A DNA stretch of 46,905 nt, taken from positions 1-46,905 of the forward strand of contig CANEHE010000017.1 in the NCBI GenBank assembly GCA_947427285.1, given 5' to 3'. The notes beneath the pieces were generated by a model. The model was not told where the DNA came from. It saw only the letters and a list, made by a program, of their open reading frames with translations, and searched no databases. Shown here in pieces: positions 1 through 8,153 of the stretch. The position numbers were made by a program, and so were the translations under genes. Position 1 is the stretch's first letter; each line of letters begins with the position of its first letter. This DNA comes from an uncultured Porphyromonadaceae bacterium (GTDB taxonomy: Bacteria > Bacteroidota > Bacteroidia > Bacteroidales > Muribaculaceae).

Positions 1-1142
1 TCCCGGTATCGGGTTACAGCTACATTGAGATGAACTATCTGCTTGTGGCCCCGACGGAGGATGCCGCAAATCTGATCAATGCGACATACACAATCAACGG
101 CAAGACAGGTGCGGCGACAGTGAACACACTCAACCTCGCGTCGACACCGGTGCGCCAGAACTACCGGACTAACATCTACGGCTCGCTTCTGACCACACAG
201 AACGCCTTCACGGTGACTATCGACCCTGACTTCAAGGATAATATCAATGTCTCGCTTACTCCTGTGAAAACACAGGATGAATTTATTGCGGCGTTGCAGA
301 ACGACGGATCGGCCTACGTTCAGGAAGGGGTCGAGATCGATCTCTCCACTATGCCGGCAACTACATTCAATAATCCTGTCTACATCAAACTCGACGGCAA
401 ACTGAATAATCTTCAGACAAATGCTCTTGCTTTCTGCAGTGATGCCACTATAACAGGAAATGGAGAATTAAATTATGCTGACGGCATTACAAGTAGTTTC
501 CATATTTTGGGATTTGTTCCTTCGAGATCTGATATTGGAGATGTAAGTCTGAAGGGAATAACTATCAATGCGACAAATGTAAAAAGTGAGTCAGTCTACT
601 TGATTGATGCAAGATGCAAAAGTCTCGTTATGGAAGATTGTACTGTACGTACTAATTGTGTTTGCGTCTGGGGGACGGCTAAATATACTTTTAGCAACTG
701 CGTTTTTGAGACTACATATAATACTGCCATTAATATGGAAGGGAATGCAGTTATAGAAAATTGCACTGTGAAGGCAAAAAATACTGCTCTTGACTGTAAC
801 GGAAAAAGTTCTAAAAGTGTAACTGTGAAAGGGGGCTATCTGATAGGACAGCAAGTGGATCAATCCGGTATGGATAATGGCGTGATTAGTTCTTCTTATG
901 GCCAGAGTGTAAGTCTTGATAATGTATATCTGTATTCACCGGGCAATATTTATAAAGTTGGTTTCTTTTCTGTACCAAGTGTATTTGGTATAGAGTTCAA
1001 CAATTGTTTTGTCAATAAGGAATTCAGTAATTCTAATGCCACAACAAATACACTTGTATTCACAGAAGATGTAAAGACAGAAAATATCTTGGGATCGGAC
1101 TATACTTTCAATTACGTTGTAAACGGCAAGTTGAGCAAATAA
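1..1142 (+). CDS. Fimbrillin-like (DUF6562-type) surface protein with beta-helix extension, 5' end missing
   Basis: The gene runs in from outside the window. The frame is open from base 3, and the first internal ATG (base 30) is not the true start. The first ~70 residues match the end of the complete lipoprotein at 44701-45639: both have MNYLLV, then RNYRTNI, then GxLLT followed by a short beta-rich end. That marks a DUF6562/fimbrillin-like module. Where the complete paralogue stops, this protein continues for about 290 residues. From about residue 110 to 330 it has short beta-strand repeats of the kind VxVKGGY, AVIENCTVK, YTFSNCVF, typical of a right-handed parallel beta-helix. Base composition changes inside the gene: up to about base 420 it is GC-rich like its neighbours, afterwards clearly AT-rich. 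A surface lipoprotein role is inferred from the paralogue; the lipobox would lie upstream of the window. A perfect hairpin follows the stop. Confidence 0.72.
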   Translation, partial: PVSGYSYIEMNYLLVAPTEDAANLINATYTINGKTGAATVNTLNLASTPVRQNYRTNIYGSLLTTQNAFTVTIDPDFKDNINVSLTPVKTQDEFIAALQNDGSAYVQEGVEIDLSTMPATTFNNPVYIKLDGKLNNLQTNALAFCSDATITGNGELNYADGITSSFHILGFVPSRSDIGDVSLKGITINATNVKSESVYLIDARCKSLVMEDCTVRTNCVCVWGTAKYTFSNCVFETTYNTAINMEGNAVIENCTVKAKNTALDCNGKSSKSVTVKGGYLIGQQVDQSGMDNGVISSSYGQSVSLDNVYLYSPGNIYKVGFFSVPSVFGIEFNNCFVNKEFSNSNATTNTLVFTEDVKTENILGSDYTFNYVVNGKLSK

Positions 1143-1162
1143 TCTGTCGGTTATACTTGATA

Positions 1163-1199
1163 AAATGGCTGCGCTTAAAAATGAGAAGCGCAGCCATTT
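1163..1199. terminator. Bidirectional terminator hairpin
   Basis: A perfect 14-bp stem (1163-1176 pairs with 1186-1199) closes a 9-nt loop. It lies between the + strand gene ending at 1142 and the - strand gene ending at 1227. Both arms carry A/T runs at the outside, so it can serve both converging genes. Confidence 0.85.
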
Positions 1200-1226
1200 C
1201 TGTAGTATGACGGGATTGACAATCTA

Positions 1227-3611
1227 TCAGCGTATGCGGAGGGACAGGTGTGTGTGGTCCCATGTGCAGGGGATGGTCAGACGATGTGTATTTGCATCGT
1301 AAGACCAGATTGCCGGTTTGCCGTTGATTTCCACAGTTGAAGGTTGATGTTTCATTGCCTCTATCTCAAAGGTGATGGTCTGTGTTGCCGGTGCACCTTC
1401 GTATGTGCCGCCGTTGCCTTTGGCTTCGATCTCGATGGTCTGTCCGTTGTGCCGGCCTGAGAAAGTGGTCAGACGGTATTTCCCATCTTCGATCGATGTA
1501 GGGGATAGACGGTCATCGTCGTAGAGTGTATAGTCGCTCCATGCCGATGAAGGATAGTAGCGGACGGTAAGAAATTGCGGGTTGTATTGCGAGGTGTTTT
1601 CTATAGGTTTGGTGTATAGTGGTATGAATGATCCGGCGCGGACAAACATCGGCAGTTCGTCGAGTGGGGCTTCCACGGTGACGATGGAGCCTCCCCGATA
1701 GAGCGGACTGGCGGGTCGGTTGAAGTCGTACCATTCTCCTGTCGGGAAGCTGACTTTACGGCTACGCATACCTTTGTGCATCACTGGAGCCACGAGCAAG
1801 TTGTCGCCCCAGAGGTATTCGTCGGGTAGACCGTCGTGGATGGATTCCGGATTTTCGCCCCGGAAGTTGAGAGGACGTGCGAAAGGCAGTCCTTCGGTTA
1901 CATTTTCGTAGGCAAGGGTATAGTTGTAAGGTAGCCATTCATAGCGCATCTTGATGAATTTTCTGGAGATTTCCTCCATTCCCGGATAGTTGTAAGGTTC
2001 GGGACGATCCTGGGCGTGAGTGCGCAGGGTGGGTGTGAAAGTGCCCATCTGAAGCCAGCGGACATAAAGTTCCGGGTCTGTGGGATGGTCGGGGTCTACA
2101 GCGAAACCGCCTACATCGCTGCTCATATAGGCGAGTCCCGAGAGTCCGGAGTTGAGCATGATGTTCACCTGAGGCTGTAGTCCTCCCCAGGAGCGCGAGA
2201 CATCCGTGCTCCACGGGAAGACGTTGTATCGTTGCAGTCCAGCTGTTCCGCCGCGCATGAGCATCATTATGCGGCGGTCCGGGAAATCCTTGCGGAATCC
2301 TTCGTGGATTATGCGACTCCACTCGTTTCCGTAGACATTATGGTATTGCTCTGTGGTCTCACCGTTGTCGTGAACCATTCCAAGTGGATGCACTTCCGGT
2401 TCTCCCAGATCTCCCCACCATGCGGCCACACCGTCGTCGGTGAGCGATTTGTAGCGGTTCCACATCCATTCGCGTGTCGCAGGGTTGCTGACATCGAGCA
2501 TTCCGGCATCTCCGACCCAGGTAGTCACGTCCTTTGTGTGTCCGGCGGAGTCCTTGACGAGCATCCCTGCTTCGGAAAGTATATTATAGTTGTCGATGGC
2601 CCCGATTTTATTGAGATAAGGCTGGGAGATGAGTACAGTATTCACCCCTTTCTCTTTGAGGTCGGCAAGCATCTTCCGGTGGTCGGGCCACTGTTCCGGA
2701 TTCCATTCAAGACGACCCATATCGGTCTCTTTCCCATACCAGTAAAGGTCGAGCACGATGCCGTCGAGAGGATATCCTCGTGTTTTGAGTGTGTCCACCA
2801 CTCCCAAAGTCTCCGCTTGTGTCCTGTAGCCGTATTTGGAGGTGATGTAGCCTAAGGTCCAGAAAGGTGGAAGTTGTTGTCGCCCGGTGAGTAGTGTGTA
2901 TTGACCGGTTGCTCCTGCAAGCGTGCCATTGCCGTTGATGAAGAAATAAGACAGGGGTTTGGCCGTCTCACTTCGGTAGACGATGGTGTCGCCGAGAGAA
3001 AGTCCGGCTTTGGCATAGTCGTCGAAAAGCACCCCATATCCCTTGTCGGATACGAAATATGGGACGGTTATGTTCATCTGCGATATACGTGGGTCATCGC
3101 CGGTGTACCCGTAGTTCTGACGGTTGTACATGACGAGACTGTCGCCGTTTAGCTTAAGACGGTGGCCGCGTTCGCCTGCTCCGTAGAATGCCTGCTTTCC
3201 GTTCGGGACAAGGCTGACGCTCTTTATATTTCCGGTGTTGTCGATGCCATCAGCTTCGGAAAGGAGAGGCAGACCAGAGGCGTCGAAAAATGATATTTTA
3301 CCGGATTCCTTGTCAATTGTGATTCGAGTGGTGGGAGAGATAAGTTGCACCTGTTGAGGTTTGTCGGTAGTCTTTATCTCACAAGGTATTCCATTTAGCA
3401 CCTGTGCCTGACTTTTGGGCAACTCTTCCCTTTCTCCTGAAGAGAAGAGACTGATCTTGAAAATATTATTATTCAAAGGCGTGATATCCACGAGCCCTTT
3501 GCGCGTGGATATGTCGATGGGTTTGCCGGGAGTATTTGCAGTACCGGAATAGGCGGAAACAGTCATTGTGGCTGCAAGAAGCCCGAAGACTATAAGAAAG
3601 GACGGTTTCAT
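1227..3611 (-). CDS. Secreted glycoside hydrolase family 31 (alpha-glucosidase/alpha-xylosidase type)
   Basis: A GH31 retaining alpha-glycosidase of about 794 residues, probably periplasmic or surface located. The start is put at the ATG complementary to 3609-3611, which gives a clean signal peptide (MKPSFLIVFGLLAATMTVSA). An upstream in-frame start at 3674 would sit inside the promoter. After an N-terminal beta-sandwich (to about residue 240) comes the (beta/alpha)8 barrel with TLGYITSKYGYR and LDLYWYG. The nucleophile motif WWGDLGEP is near residue 400 and the acid/base segment WSTDVSRSWGG near residue 468. C-terminal beta domains include a DUF5110-like part. The exact substrate (alpha-glucoside, xyloside or galactoside) cannot be read from motifs. 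No SusC/D partners are adjacent, so this is not an obvious polysaccharide utilisation locus. It has its own promoter and is transcribed alone. Confidence 0.93.
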   Translation of the reverse strand: MKPSFLIVFGLLAATMTVSAYSGTANTPGKPIDISTRKGLVDITPLNNNIFKISLFSSGEREELPKSQAQVLNGIPCEIKTTDKPQQVQLISPTTRITIDKESGKISFFDASGLPLLSEADGIDNTGNIKSVSLVPNGKQAFYGAGERGHRLKLNGDSLVMYNRQNYGYTGDDPRISQMNITVPYFVSDKGYGVLFDDYAKAGLSLGDTIVYRSETAKPLSYFFINGNGTLAGATGQYTLLTGRQQLPPFWTLGYITSKYGYRTQAETLGVVDTLKTRGYPLDGIVLDLYWYGKETDMGRLEWNPEQWPDHRKMLADLKEKGVNTVLISQPYLNKIGAIDNYNILSEAGMLVKDSAGHTKDVTTWVGDAGMLDVSNPATREWMWNRYKSLTDDGVAAWWGDLGEPEVHPLGMVHDNGETTEQYHNVYGNEWSRIIHEGFRKDFPDRRIMMLMRGGTAGLQRYNVFPWSTDVSRSWGGLQPQVNIMLNSGLSGLAYMSSDVGGFAVDPDHPTDPELYVRWLQMGTFTPTLRTHAQDRPEPYNYPGMEEISRKFIKMRYEWLPYNYTLAYENVTEGLPFARPLNFRGENPESIHDGLPDEYLWGDNLLVAPVMHKGMRSRKVSFPTGEWYDFNRPASPLYRGGSIVTVEAPLDELPMFVRAGSFIPLYTKPIENTSQYNPQFLTVRYYPSSAWSDYTLYDDDRLSPTSIEDGKYRLTTFSGRHNGQTIEIEAKGNGGTYEGAPATQTITFEIEAMKHQPSTVEINGKPAIWSYDANTHRLTIPCTWDHTHLSLRIR

Positions 3612-3644
3612 TTTCAGAATCAATTGGATGTAAGAATTTATCCG

Positions 3645-3675
3645 CAAAGATAAGCTAATTTCGTGAGACAGCAAA
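3645..3675 (-). promoter_or_regulatory. Bacteroidetes-type promoter of the GH31 gene
   Basis: On the minus strand a TTTG -33 box (3672-3675) is followed after 19 nt by TATCTTTG (3645-3652), a full match to TAnnTTTG. Transcription would start about 30 nt before the GH31 ATG. The -33 box touches the terminator hairpin of the upstream gene. Confidence 0.75.
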
Positions 3676-3714
3676 GCGCGTGGCGGGATGCCTTGCGGTC
3701 ATCTGCCACGCGCT
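3675..3714 (-). terminator. Terminator hairpin after the FnIII protein gene
   Basis: A 10-bp perfect inverted repeat (AGCGCGTGGC at 3675-3684, complement at 3705-3714) follows the minus-strand gene that ends at 3732. The T-run after the stem is short. Confidence 0.6.
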
Positions 3715-3731
3715 GGCGTTTAATAAGAGTA

Positions 3732-5543
3732 TCAGAGAATTACTTTGAATGCCTTGTTATTGATCCGGACGATTGCCACGCCGCGGAAGCCGGGATTGAG
3801 GACGCCGTTGCCTTCTGTAATGAAAGCGGAAGCGGTTTTGCGTCCTTCAAGTGTGTATATTTCCACTAATGATGCCTCAGTCAGGTTTACTGTGACAGAG
3901 CCGTCGGACAATACGTTTATACGCACTGCGTCTCCAATAGCGGTATCGACTCCGACTTCACCGCTTTCGACATTTGTCTCGTCGGTAGGTTCGGAATAAA
4001 GTTCATATTCGTTGCCTGAAGAGTCCACGGTGCGTACAACGCTCTGAACAGATACGGTGTAGCGGATGTTTTCAGCTTCCACAATCTGGAAATCAATATT
4101 TGTATCTTCCGTCTCCTTGATCAGGAACTGTGTTTTGATTACTGTTCCTGCCGGTACGACCTGAGAGATGGTGATTTCGTCGAAGAATACTTTGCGGGAA
4201 CCGGAGTATGAGAGTTTCAGACGGCATGCAGCGGTGCCTTTGGTAAAGGCGATGTCGTATGTCTTGAAACCTTGTTCTAAGGTTATATCCTTTGACTCAA
4301 GCGTGTTTCCTTCTGCATCGATGATGCTTGCGGTAAGGGTAGCTCCGGCATAATACGTCCCGAATTGACCTTCCGCCATATTCACGTAGGCGGTAAATTC
4401 TCCGTCAGACTTGGACAGATCGAGAACAGGTGTGGAAAGATGGGCCTCATTGCTGTGGGGGGATAATACCAGATGTCCTGCTGCGGCTGCCAGATTTTCT
4501 CCTTCCCAGCCTTCCTGTTGGGTATAACCGTCAGTACGGAATATGAATTCGACACTTTCAAGAGTTCCGACTGTCACTTTTGAGAAATTCTCATTAAGGA
4601 TGTCGGCGGCTCCGGCCTTGAGCATAGTCTCATAACGGTTGACTGTCACCACATATTTTTCAGCTTCAGGCACGGAATTCCAGGAGGCGGTCGCAACACC
4701 GTCTTTGGCTATGGCCTTTACGTTGGTGGGAGCGTTGATAGAGTTGTAACGTTTGATCAGTTCCTCGGGCTGTGACGGATCGGAAACGGCTGTGCCGTTG
4801 GATGCGCTCACGGTGTACCAATACTGTGGTCCTTCGGTAAGTTCTTCAATCTTCTTTGAGGTGCCGGTGGCGGCTTCGTCCTTGACAGCAAAGACTTTAT
4901 CGCCTGTGGAATTGTAGCTGAACACATTGATCAGATATTGTGTCGCCCCGCTTACGGCTTTCCATCGGGCAGTGAATGAAGTCCCGTTGAAGTCTGTAGG
5001 AGTATAGATAGTGGGAGAAGGCATGAAGTCGGCGGACTGTTCCACTTTAAGGTTGGAAATCAGAAGACCGGCTGCGCTCAGGAAAGGAGATACTTTTACG
5101 TTTGCGCTTGAGGATGATGTTGTGGTCACGAGTGAGATATCCTGATACTGATCGCCGTTGAGCATCACAGATTGGGCTGCTGCATAGCCGATCTGTATGT
5201 TGACCATTCCTCCGTAACTGTCGAGGGCGCGTACGCGCATGCTCACTTTCACTGCCTGCGACGTTGTCATCGTAAGCCGGGAAGTCTGCACATATCCTCC
5301 GTCTGTCAGTTTGAGCTGACCTCCGGCCTGAAATGCTTTGCTGGAACTCCATCCCGTGAAGAATGTTGATATTGAACCAGTCCCGTAGGAGGGTATTTCG
5401 ACAGGATTCTCTACTGATCCTTGTGTCAGCACTGAAAAGTCCGCATCAAGGAGAGTGGTGGGTTCTGCCGCATTGGCAGTCATAGGTGTCAAAGAGGCCG
5501 TCAAGGCGAGAAGAAACACCGGTAAATGTAGTCTTTTTCTCAT
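3732..5543 (-). CDS. Secreted protein with fibronectin type III modules and a T9SS-like C-terminal domain
   Basis: A 603-residue exported protein with a signal peptide (MRKRLHLPVFLLALTASLTP, cut near NAAEP). Residues ~28-165 form a beta-rich jelly-roll-like domain. Two FnIII-like modules follow, around 175-260 (PTDFNGTSFTARWKAV) and 270-500 (APTNVKAIAKDGVATASWNSV). The second is interrupted by another jelly-roll segment (about 315-455) that resembles choice-of-anchor or carbohydrate-binding folds. The last ~65 residues (VEIYTLEGRKTAS ... RGVAIVRINNKAFKVIL) resemble a type IX sorting domain, but the usual YPNP-like opening is absent. Export and a surface location are likely; no enzyme motif is seen. 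It may be a binding protein. It is separated by terminators from both neighbours, so it is a single-gene unit. I could not find a clear -7 box. Confidence 0.7.
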   Translation of the reverse strand: MRKRLHLPVFLLALTASLTPMTANAAEPTTLLDADFSVLTQGSVENPVEIPSYGTGSISTFFTGWSSSKAFQAGGQLKLTDGGYVQTSRLTMTTSQAVKVSMRVRALDSYGGMVNIQIGYAAAQSVMLNGDQYQDISLVTTTSSSSANVKVSPFLSAAGLLISNLKVEQSADFMPSPTIYTPTDFNGTSFTARWKAVSGATQYLINVFSYNSTGDKVFAVKDEAATGTSKKIEELTEGPQYWYTVSASNGTAVSDPSQPEELIKRYNSINAPTNVKAIAKDGVATASWNSVPEAEKYVVTVNRYETMLKAGAADILNENFSKVTVGTLESVEFIFRTDGYTQQEGWEGENLAAAAGHLVLSPHSNEAHLSTPVLDLSKSDGEFTAYVNMAEGQFGTYYAGATLTASIIDAEGNTLESKDITLEQGFKTYDIAFTKGTAACRLKLSYSGSRKVFFDEITISQVVPAGTVIKTQFLIKETEDTNIDFQIVEAENIRYTVSVQSVVRTVDSSGNEYELYSEPTDETNVESGEVGVDTAIGDAVRINVLSDGSVTVNLTEASLVEIYTLEGRKTASAFITEGNGVLNPGFRGVAIVRINNKAFKVIL

Positions 5544-5583
5544 GTTCAGATTATTTATTAAAGATGATAGAGAATGTGAACAA

Positions 5584-5637
5584 TTTCCAATGCCCTTGTC
5601 TCCTTAATGAAGATTAGTGAGACAAGGGCATTGGAAA
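5584..5637 (-). terminator. Long perfect terminator hairpin
   Basis: A perfect 19-bp stem (5584-5602 with 5619-5637) and 16-nt loop lie just after the stop of the minus-strand dehydrogenase gene (5646). The outer arm is T/A rich. Confidence 0.8.
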
Positions 5638-5645
5638 GGTATATA

Positions 5646-6848
5646 TCAGGCTTCAAGCTCGATGTCGCCGTCGGTGATGACGCTCCAGGGGAGGCCAGAG
5701 GCGGCAAGCATTTCCAGGAACGGATCCGGATCGAACTCCTCGACGTTGTGCACGCCGGGCATCACCCATTTGCCGGTCAGGAACATGTATGCGCCTACCA
5801 TTGCCGGAACGCCGGTTGTGTAGCTCACGGCCTGCGCACCGGTCTCTTTGTAGGCGGCCTCATGGGAGCAGTTGTTGTAGATGTAATATGTGGATTCTTT
5901 CCCTTCCTTGTCGAGACCGCGTATGCGGCAGCCGATGGAGGTCTCGCCGGTGTAGTTCTCTCCGAGGCTTCCAGGATCGGGAAGCACGGCTTTCAGGAAC
6001 TGGATGGGAATGATCTCTTTGCCTTCATACATCACCGGATCAATGCGTGCCATGCCTATGTCCTGGATCACACGGAGGTGAGTCAGATATTCTTGTCCGA
6101 AAGTCATCCAGAAACGAGCGCGACGGATGGTCGGGAAATTCTGCACGAGAGATTCAAGCTCCTCGTGGTAGAGGAGATATGATTCACGTTCGCCGATATT
6201 GGGATATGTAAGAGGACGATGGATTTCAAGATTTTCAGTTTCAACCCATTTGCCGTCCTGCCAGTATTTCCCTTTCTGTGTGATTTCGCGAATGTTGATT
6301 TCAGGGTTGAAGTTTGTGGCGAAGGCCTTGCCATGGTTTCCGGCGTTGCAGTCCACGATGTCGAGATACTGCATCTCGGAGAAATGATGTTTTGCGGCGT
6401 ATGCCACGAAGATAGCCGATACGCCCGGATCGAAACCGCAGCCGAGTATGGCCATGAGTCCGGCTTTTTCGAAGCGTTCGCGATAGGCCCATTGCCAGGA
6501 ATATTCGAAATGAGCTTCATCCTTCGGCTCATAGTTGGCCGTGTCGAGATAGTTGACCCCGGTCTGCAGACATGCCTCCATTATGGTGAGATCCTGATAG
6601 GGGAGGGCCACGTTGATGCAGATGTCAGGTTTGTGGCGATTGAAAAGTTGCACAAGTTGATCCACATTGTCGGCGTCCACGCAATCGGTCGATATATTTT
6701 TCGCACCGATTTTCCTGGCAAGCGCGTCGCATTTGGCGATTGTCCGCGAAGCGATCACGATCTCCTCAAACACTTCCGGGTGTTGCGCGCATTTGTGGGC
6801 AACTACCGTTCCGACGCCGCCTGCGCCGATGATCAATACTTTTCCCAT
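5646..6848 (-). CDS. Carboxynorspermidine/carboxyspermidine dehydrogenase (saccharopine dehydrogenase family)
   Basis: A cytosolic NADPH-dependent enzyme of 400 residues. In Bacteroidetes and Vibrio this family makes carboxy(nor)spermidine from aspartate semialdehyde and a diamine, the first step of the alternative spermidine route. The start is the ATG of MGKVLIIGAGGVG, a Rossmann GxGxxG at residues 8-13. Further family features are the long NVALPYQD segment, NYLDTANYEP, the ILGCGFDPGVSAIF motif (~150) and the C-terminal GVPAMVGAYMFLTGKW. It resembles saccharopine dehydrogenase, but its length (~400) and these motifs fit the carboxynorspermidine enzyme better. The decarboxylase partner is not in the window. 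The gene has its own promoter and a strong terminator. Confidence 0.85.
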   Translation of the reverse strand: MGKVLIIGAGGVGTVVAHKCAQHPEVFEEIVIASRTIAKCDALARKIGAKNISTDCVDADNVDQLVQLFNRHKPDICINVALPYQDLTIMEACLQTGVNYLDTANYEPKDEAHFEYSWQWAYRERFEKAGLMAILGCGFDPGVSAIFVAYAAKHHFSEMQYLDIVDCNAGNHGKAFATNFNPEINIREITQKGKYWQDGKWVETENLEIHRPLTYPNIGERESYLLYHEELESLVQNFPTIRRARFWMTFGQEYLTHLRVIQDIGMARIDPVMYEGKEIIPIQFLKAVLPDPGSLGENYTGETSIGCRIRGLDKEGKESTYYIYNNCSHEAAYKETGAQAVSYTTGVPAMVGAYMFLTGKWVMPGVHNVEEFDPDPFLEMLAASGLPWSVITDGDIELEA

Positions 6849-6888
6849 TTATCTGTTTTTGATTACGGTTGTTTTTGTCTTTAATTTA

Positions 6889-6920
6889 CAAAAGTAGTTC
6901 AATTAAGAGTAACAGCCAAA
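6889..6920 (-). promoter_or_regulatory. Promoter of the carboxynorspermidine dehydrogenase gene
   Basis: Minus strand: TTTG (6917-6920), 20-nt spacer, TACTTTTG (6889-6896). This fits the Bacteroidetes -33/-7 pattern and puts the start of transcription roughly 35 nt before the ATG. Confidence 0.72.
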
Positions 6921-6939
6921 CTTATAGTGGAAATTTTTG

Positions 6940-6947
6940 TAATTTTG
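6940..6947 (+). promoter_or_regulatory. Possible -7 box of tsaE-birA
   Basis: TAATTTTG matches TAnnTTTG but ends only 4 nt before the tsaE ATG, and no -33 box is at the right distance. If used, the mRNA would be leaderless or nearly so. Confidence 0.3.
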
Positions 6948-6951
6948 TGTC

Positions 6952-7377
6952 ATGAAAATTCAGATTGATTCAGTAGAGGGACTGCCGGAGGCAGCTGGAA
7001 AGTTGCTGAAAGCTGTCGGAGACAGACGTGTGATCGCTTTCCATGCGCCGATGGGAGCCGGTAAGACAACACTTATAGCTGAATTGTGTCGTCAGCTTGG
7101 TGTGACGGATGACAGTGCAAGCCCTACTTTCAGCATTCTCAACGAATATCGTTCACAGACTACGGGAGAATCCATATATCATTTTGATTTTTATCGTCTC
7201 GAAACTCCTGAAGAGGCTTTCGACATAGGCGCGGAGGATTATTTCTATTCCGGCCGTTATTGTTTTATCGAGTGGCCTGAGATAGTGGAAGAGATGCTTC
7301 CGGCTGAAACGGTTGACGTGGAGATCTCCGTAGATCCGGAGACAGGTGTAAGGACTATTGATTTACCGGATTTATGA
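6952..7377 (+). CDS. tsaE: tRNA threonylcarbamoyladenosine biosynthesis ATPase TsaE
   Basis: A 141-residue P-loop ATPase that works with TsaB and TsaD to install t6A at position 37 of ANN-decoding tRNAs. Walker A is APMGAGKTT (residues 32-40). The family signatures SASPTFSILNEY, YHFDFYRL and CFIEWPE follow in order, and the length is normal. It overlaps birA by four bases (ATGA), so the two are translationally coupled. tsaB and tsaD are not in this window. The minus-strand dehydrogenase promoter diverges from just upstream. Confidence 0.95.
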   Translation: MKIQIDSVEGLPEAAGKLLKAVGDRRVIAFHAPMGAGKTTLIAELCRQLGVTDDSASPTFSILNEYRSQTTGESIYHFDFYRLETPEEAFDIGAEDYFYSGRYCFIEWPEIVEEMLPAETVDVEISVDPETGVRTIDLPDL

Positions 7378-8108
7378 ATCTGATAGAACTTGAATCCGTA
7401 GGAAGTACCAACGACTATGTGAAGGAGAACGCATCTTCATTGGAATCTCCTACAATGGTAGTGGCCCGCGAACAGACTGCTGGTCGTGGTCAGCGCGGCA
7501 ATTCCTGGGAATCGGAACCGGGTGCGAATCTTACTTTTTCCGTATTCGTGAGACTTACGAAGTTCCCGGCACGAAGACAGTTTGCGGTCAGTGAGGCGGT
7601 CGCACTTGCCGTGGCCGATACGCTCGGTGTGTTCGGCATAGATGCTAAAGTGAAATGGCCCAACGACATCTATGTCGGCGACCGTAAGATATGTGGCATC
7701 CTTATAGAACACTCGCTTATGGGGTCGGAGTTGATGCATACAGTGATTGGTGCAGGCATCAATGTCAACCAGAAGGAATTTCTCAGTCCGGCTCCTAATC
7801 CGGTGTCGATGTTTCAGTTACTTGGCAGCCCAACTGCCGTGGAAGCTGTCAGGGAGGAGATGATGCGCAGACTTGATCTGGCATTCCCGCGTATATGGGA
7901 TGAAAAAGGAAAACAAAGGGTCCATCAGGAATTTCTGCAAAGGTTGTGGCGCGGCGATAGTGATCTCCATCCCTTTCGCGACACTACAACCGGAGAGATT
8001 TTTGAAGCTGTGATATCCGGAATAGATCCGGACGGTCCGCTGCACCTGCGCCTTGCCTGTGGTCAGGAACGTACATACCTCTTCAAACAGGTGGAATTCC
8101 TACTTTGA
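7374..8108 (+). CDS. birA: Biotin-[acetyl-CoA-carboxylase] ligase, monofunctional
   Basis: A 244-residue biotin protein ligase that makes biotinyl-AMP and transfers biotin to the carrier domain of biotin-dependent carboxylases. Visible motifs are ESVGSTNDY, the ATP/biotin loop GRGQRGNSWES (~37-47), KWPNDIYVGDRKICGILIE (~94-112) and GAGINVNQ. The N-terminal helix-turn-helix of E. coli BirA is absent, so this form should not act as a repressor. A short C-terminal SH3-like part (SGIDPDGPLHLR) is present. Its ATG overlaps the tsaE stop. Confidence 0.95.
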   Translation: MNLIELESVGSTNDYVKENASSLESPTMVVAREQTAGRGQRGNSWESEPGANLTFSVFVRLTKFPARRQFAVSEAVALAVADTLGVFGIDAKVKWPNDIYVGDRKICGILIEHSLMGSELMHTVIGAGINVNQKEFLSPAPNPVSMFQLLGSPTAVEAVREEMMRRLDLAFPRIWDEKGKQRVHQEFLQRLWRGDSDLHPFRDTTTGEIFEAVISGIDPDGPLHLRLACGQERTYLFKQVEFLL

Positions 8109-8153
8109 CAAGCGGGACAGATGAGCGCGCCCCAAGTGTCGCGGTTTAAGATT

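Noticed and set aside
2232..2855. 207-residue open frame opposite the GH31 gene
   Set aside because: Antisense shadow over the catalytic barrel.
6219..6884. 221-residue open frame opposite the dehydrogenase
   Set aside because: Antisense shadow, running into the promoter region.
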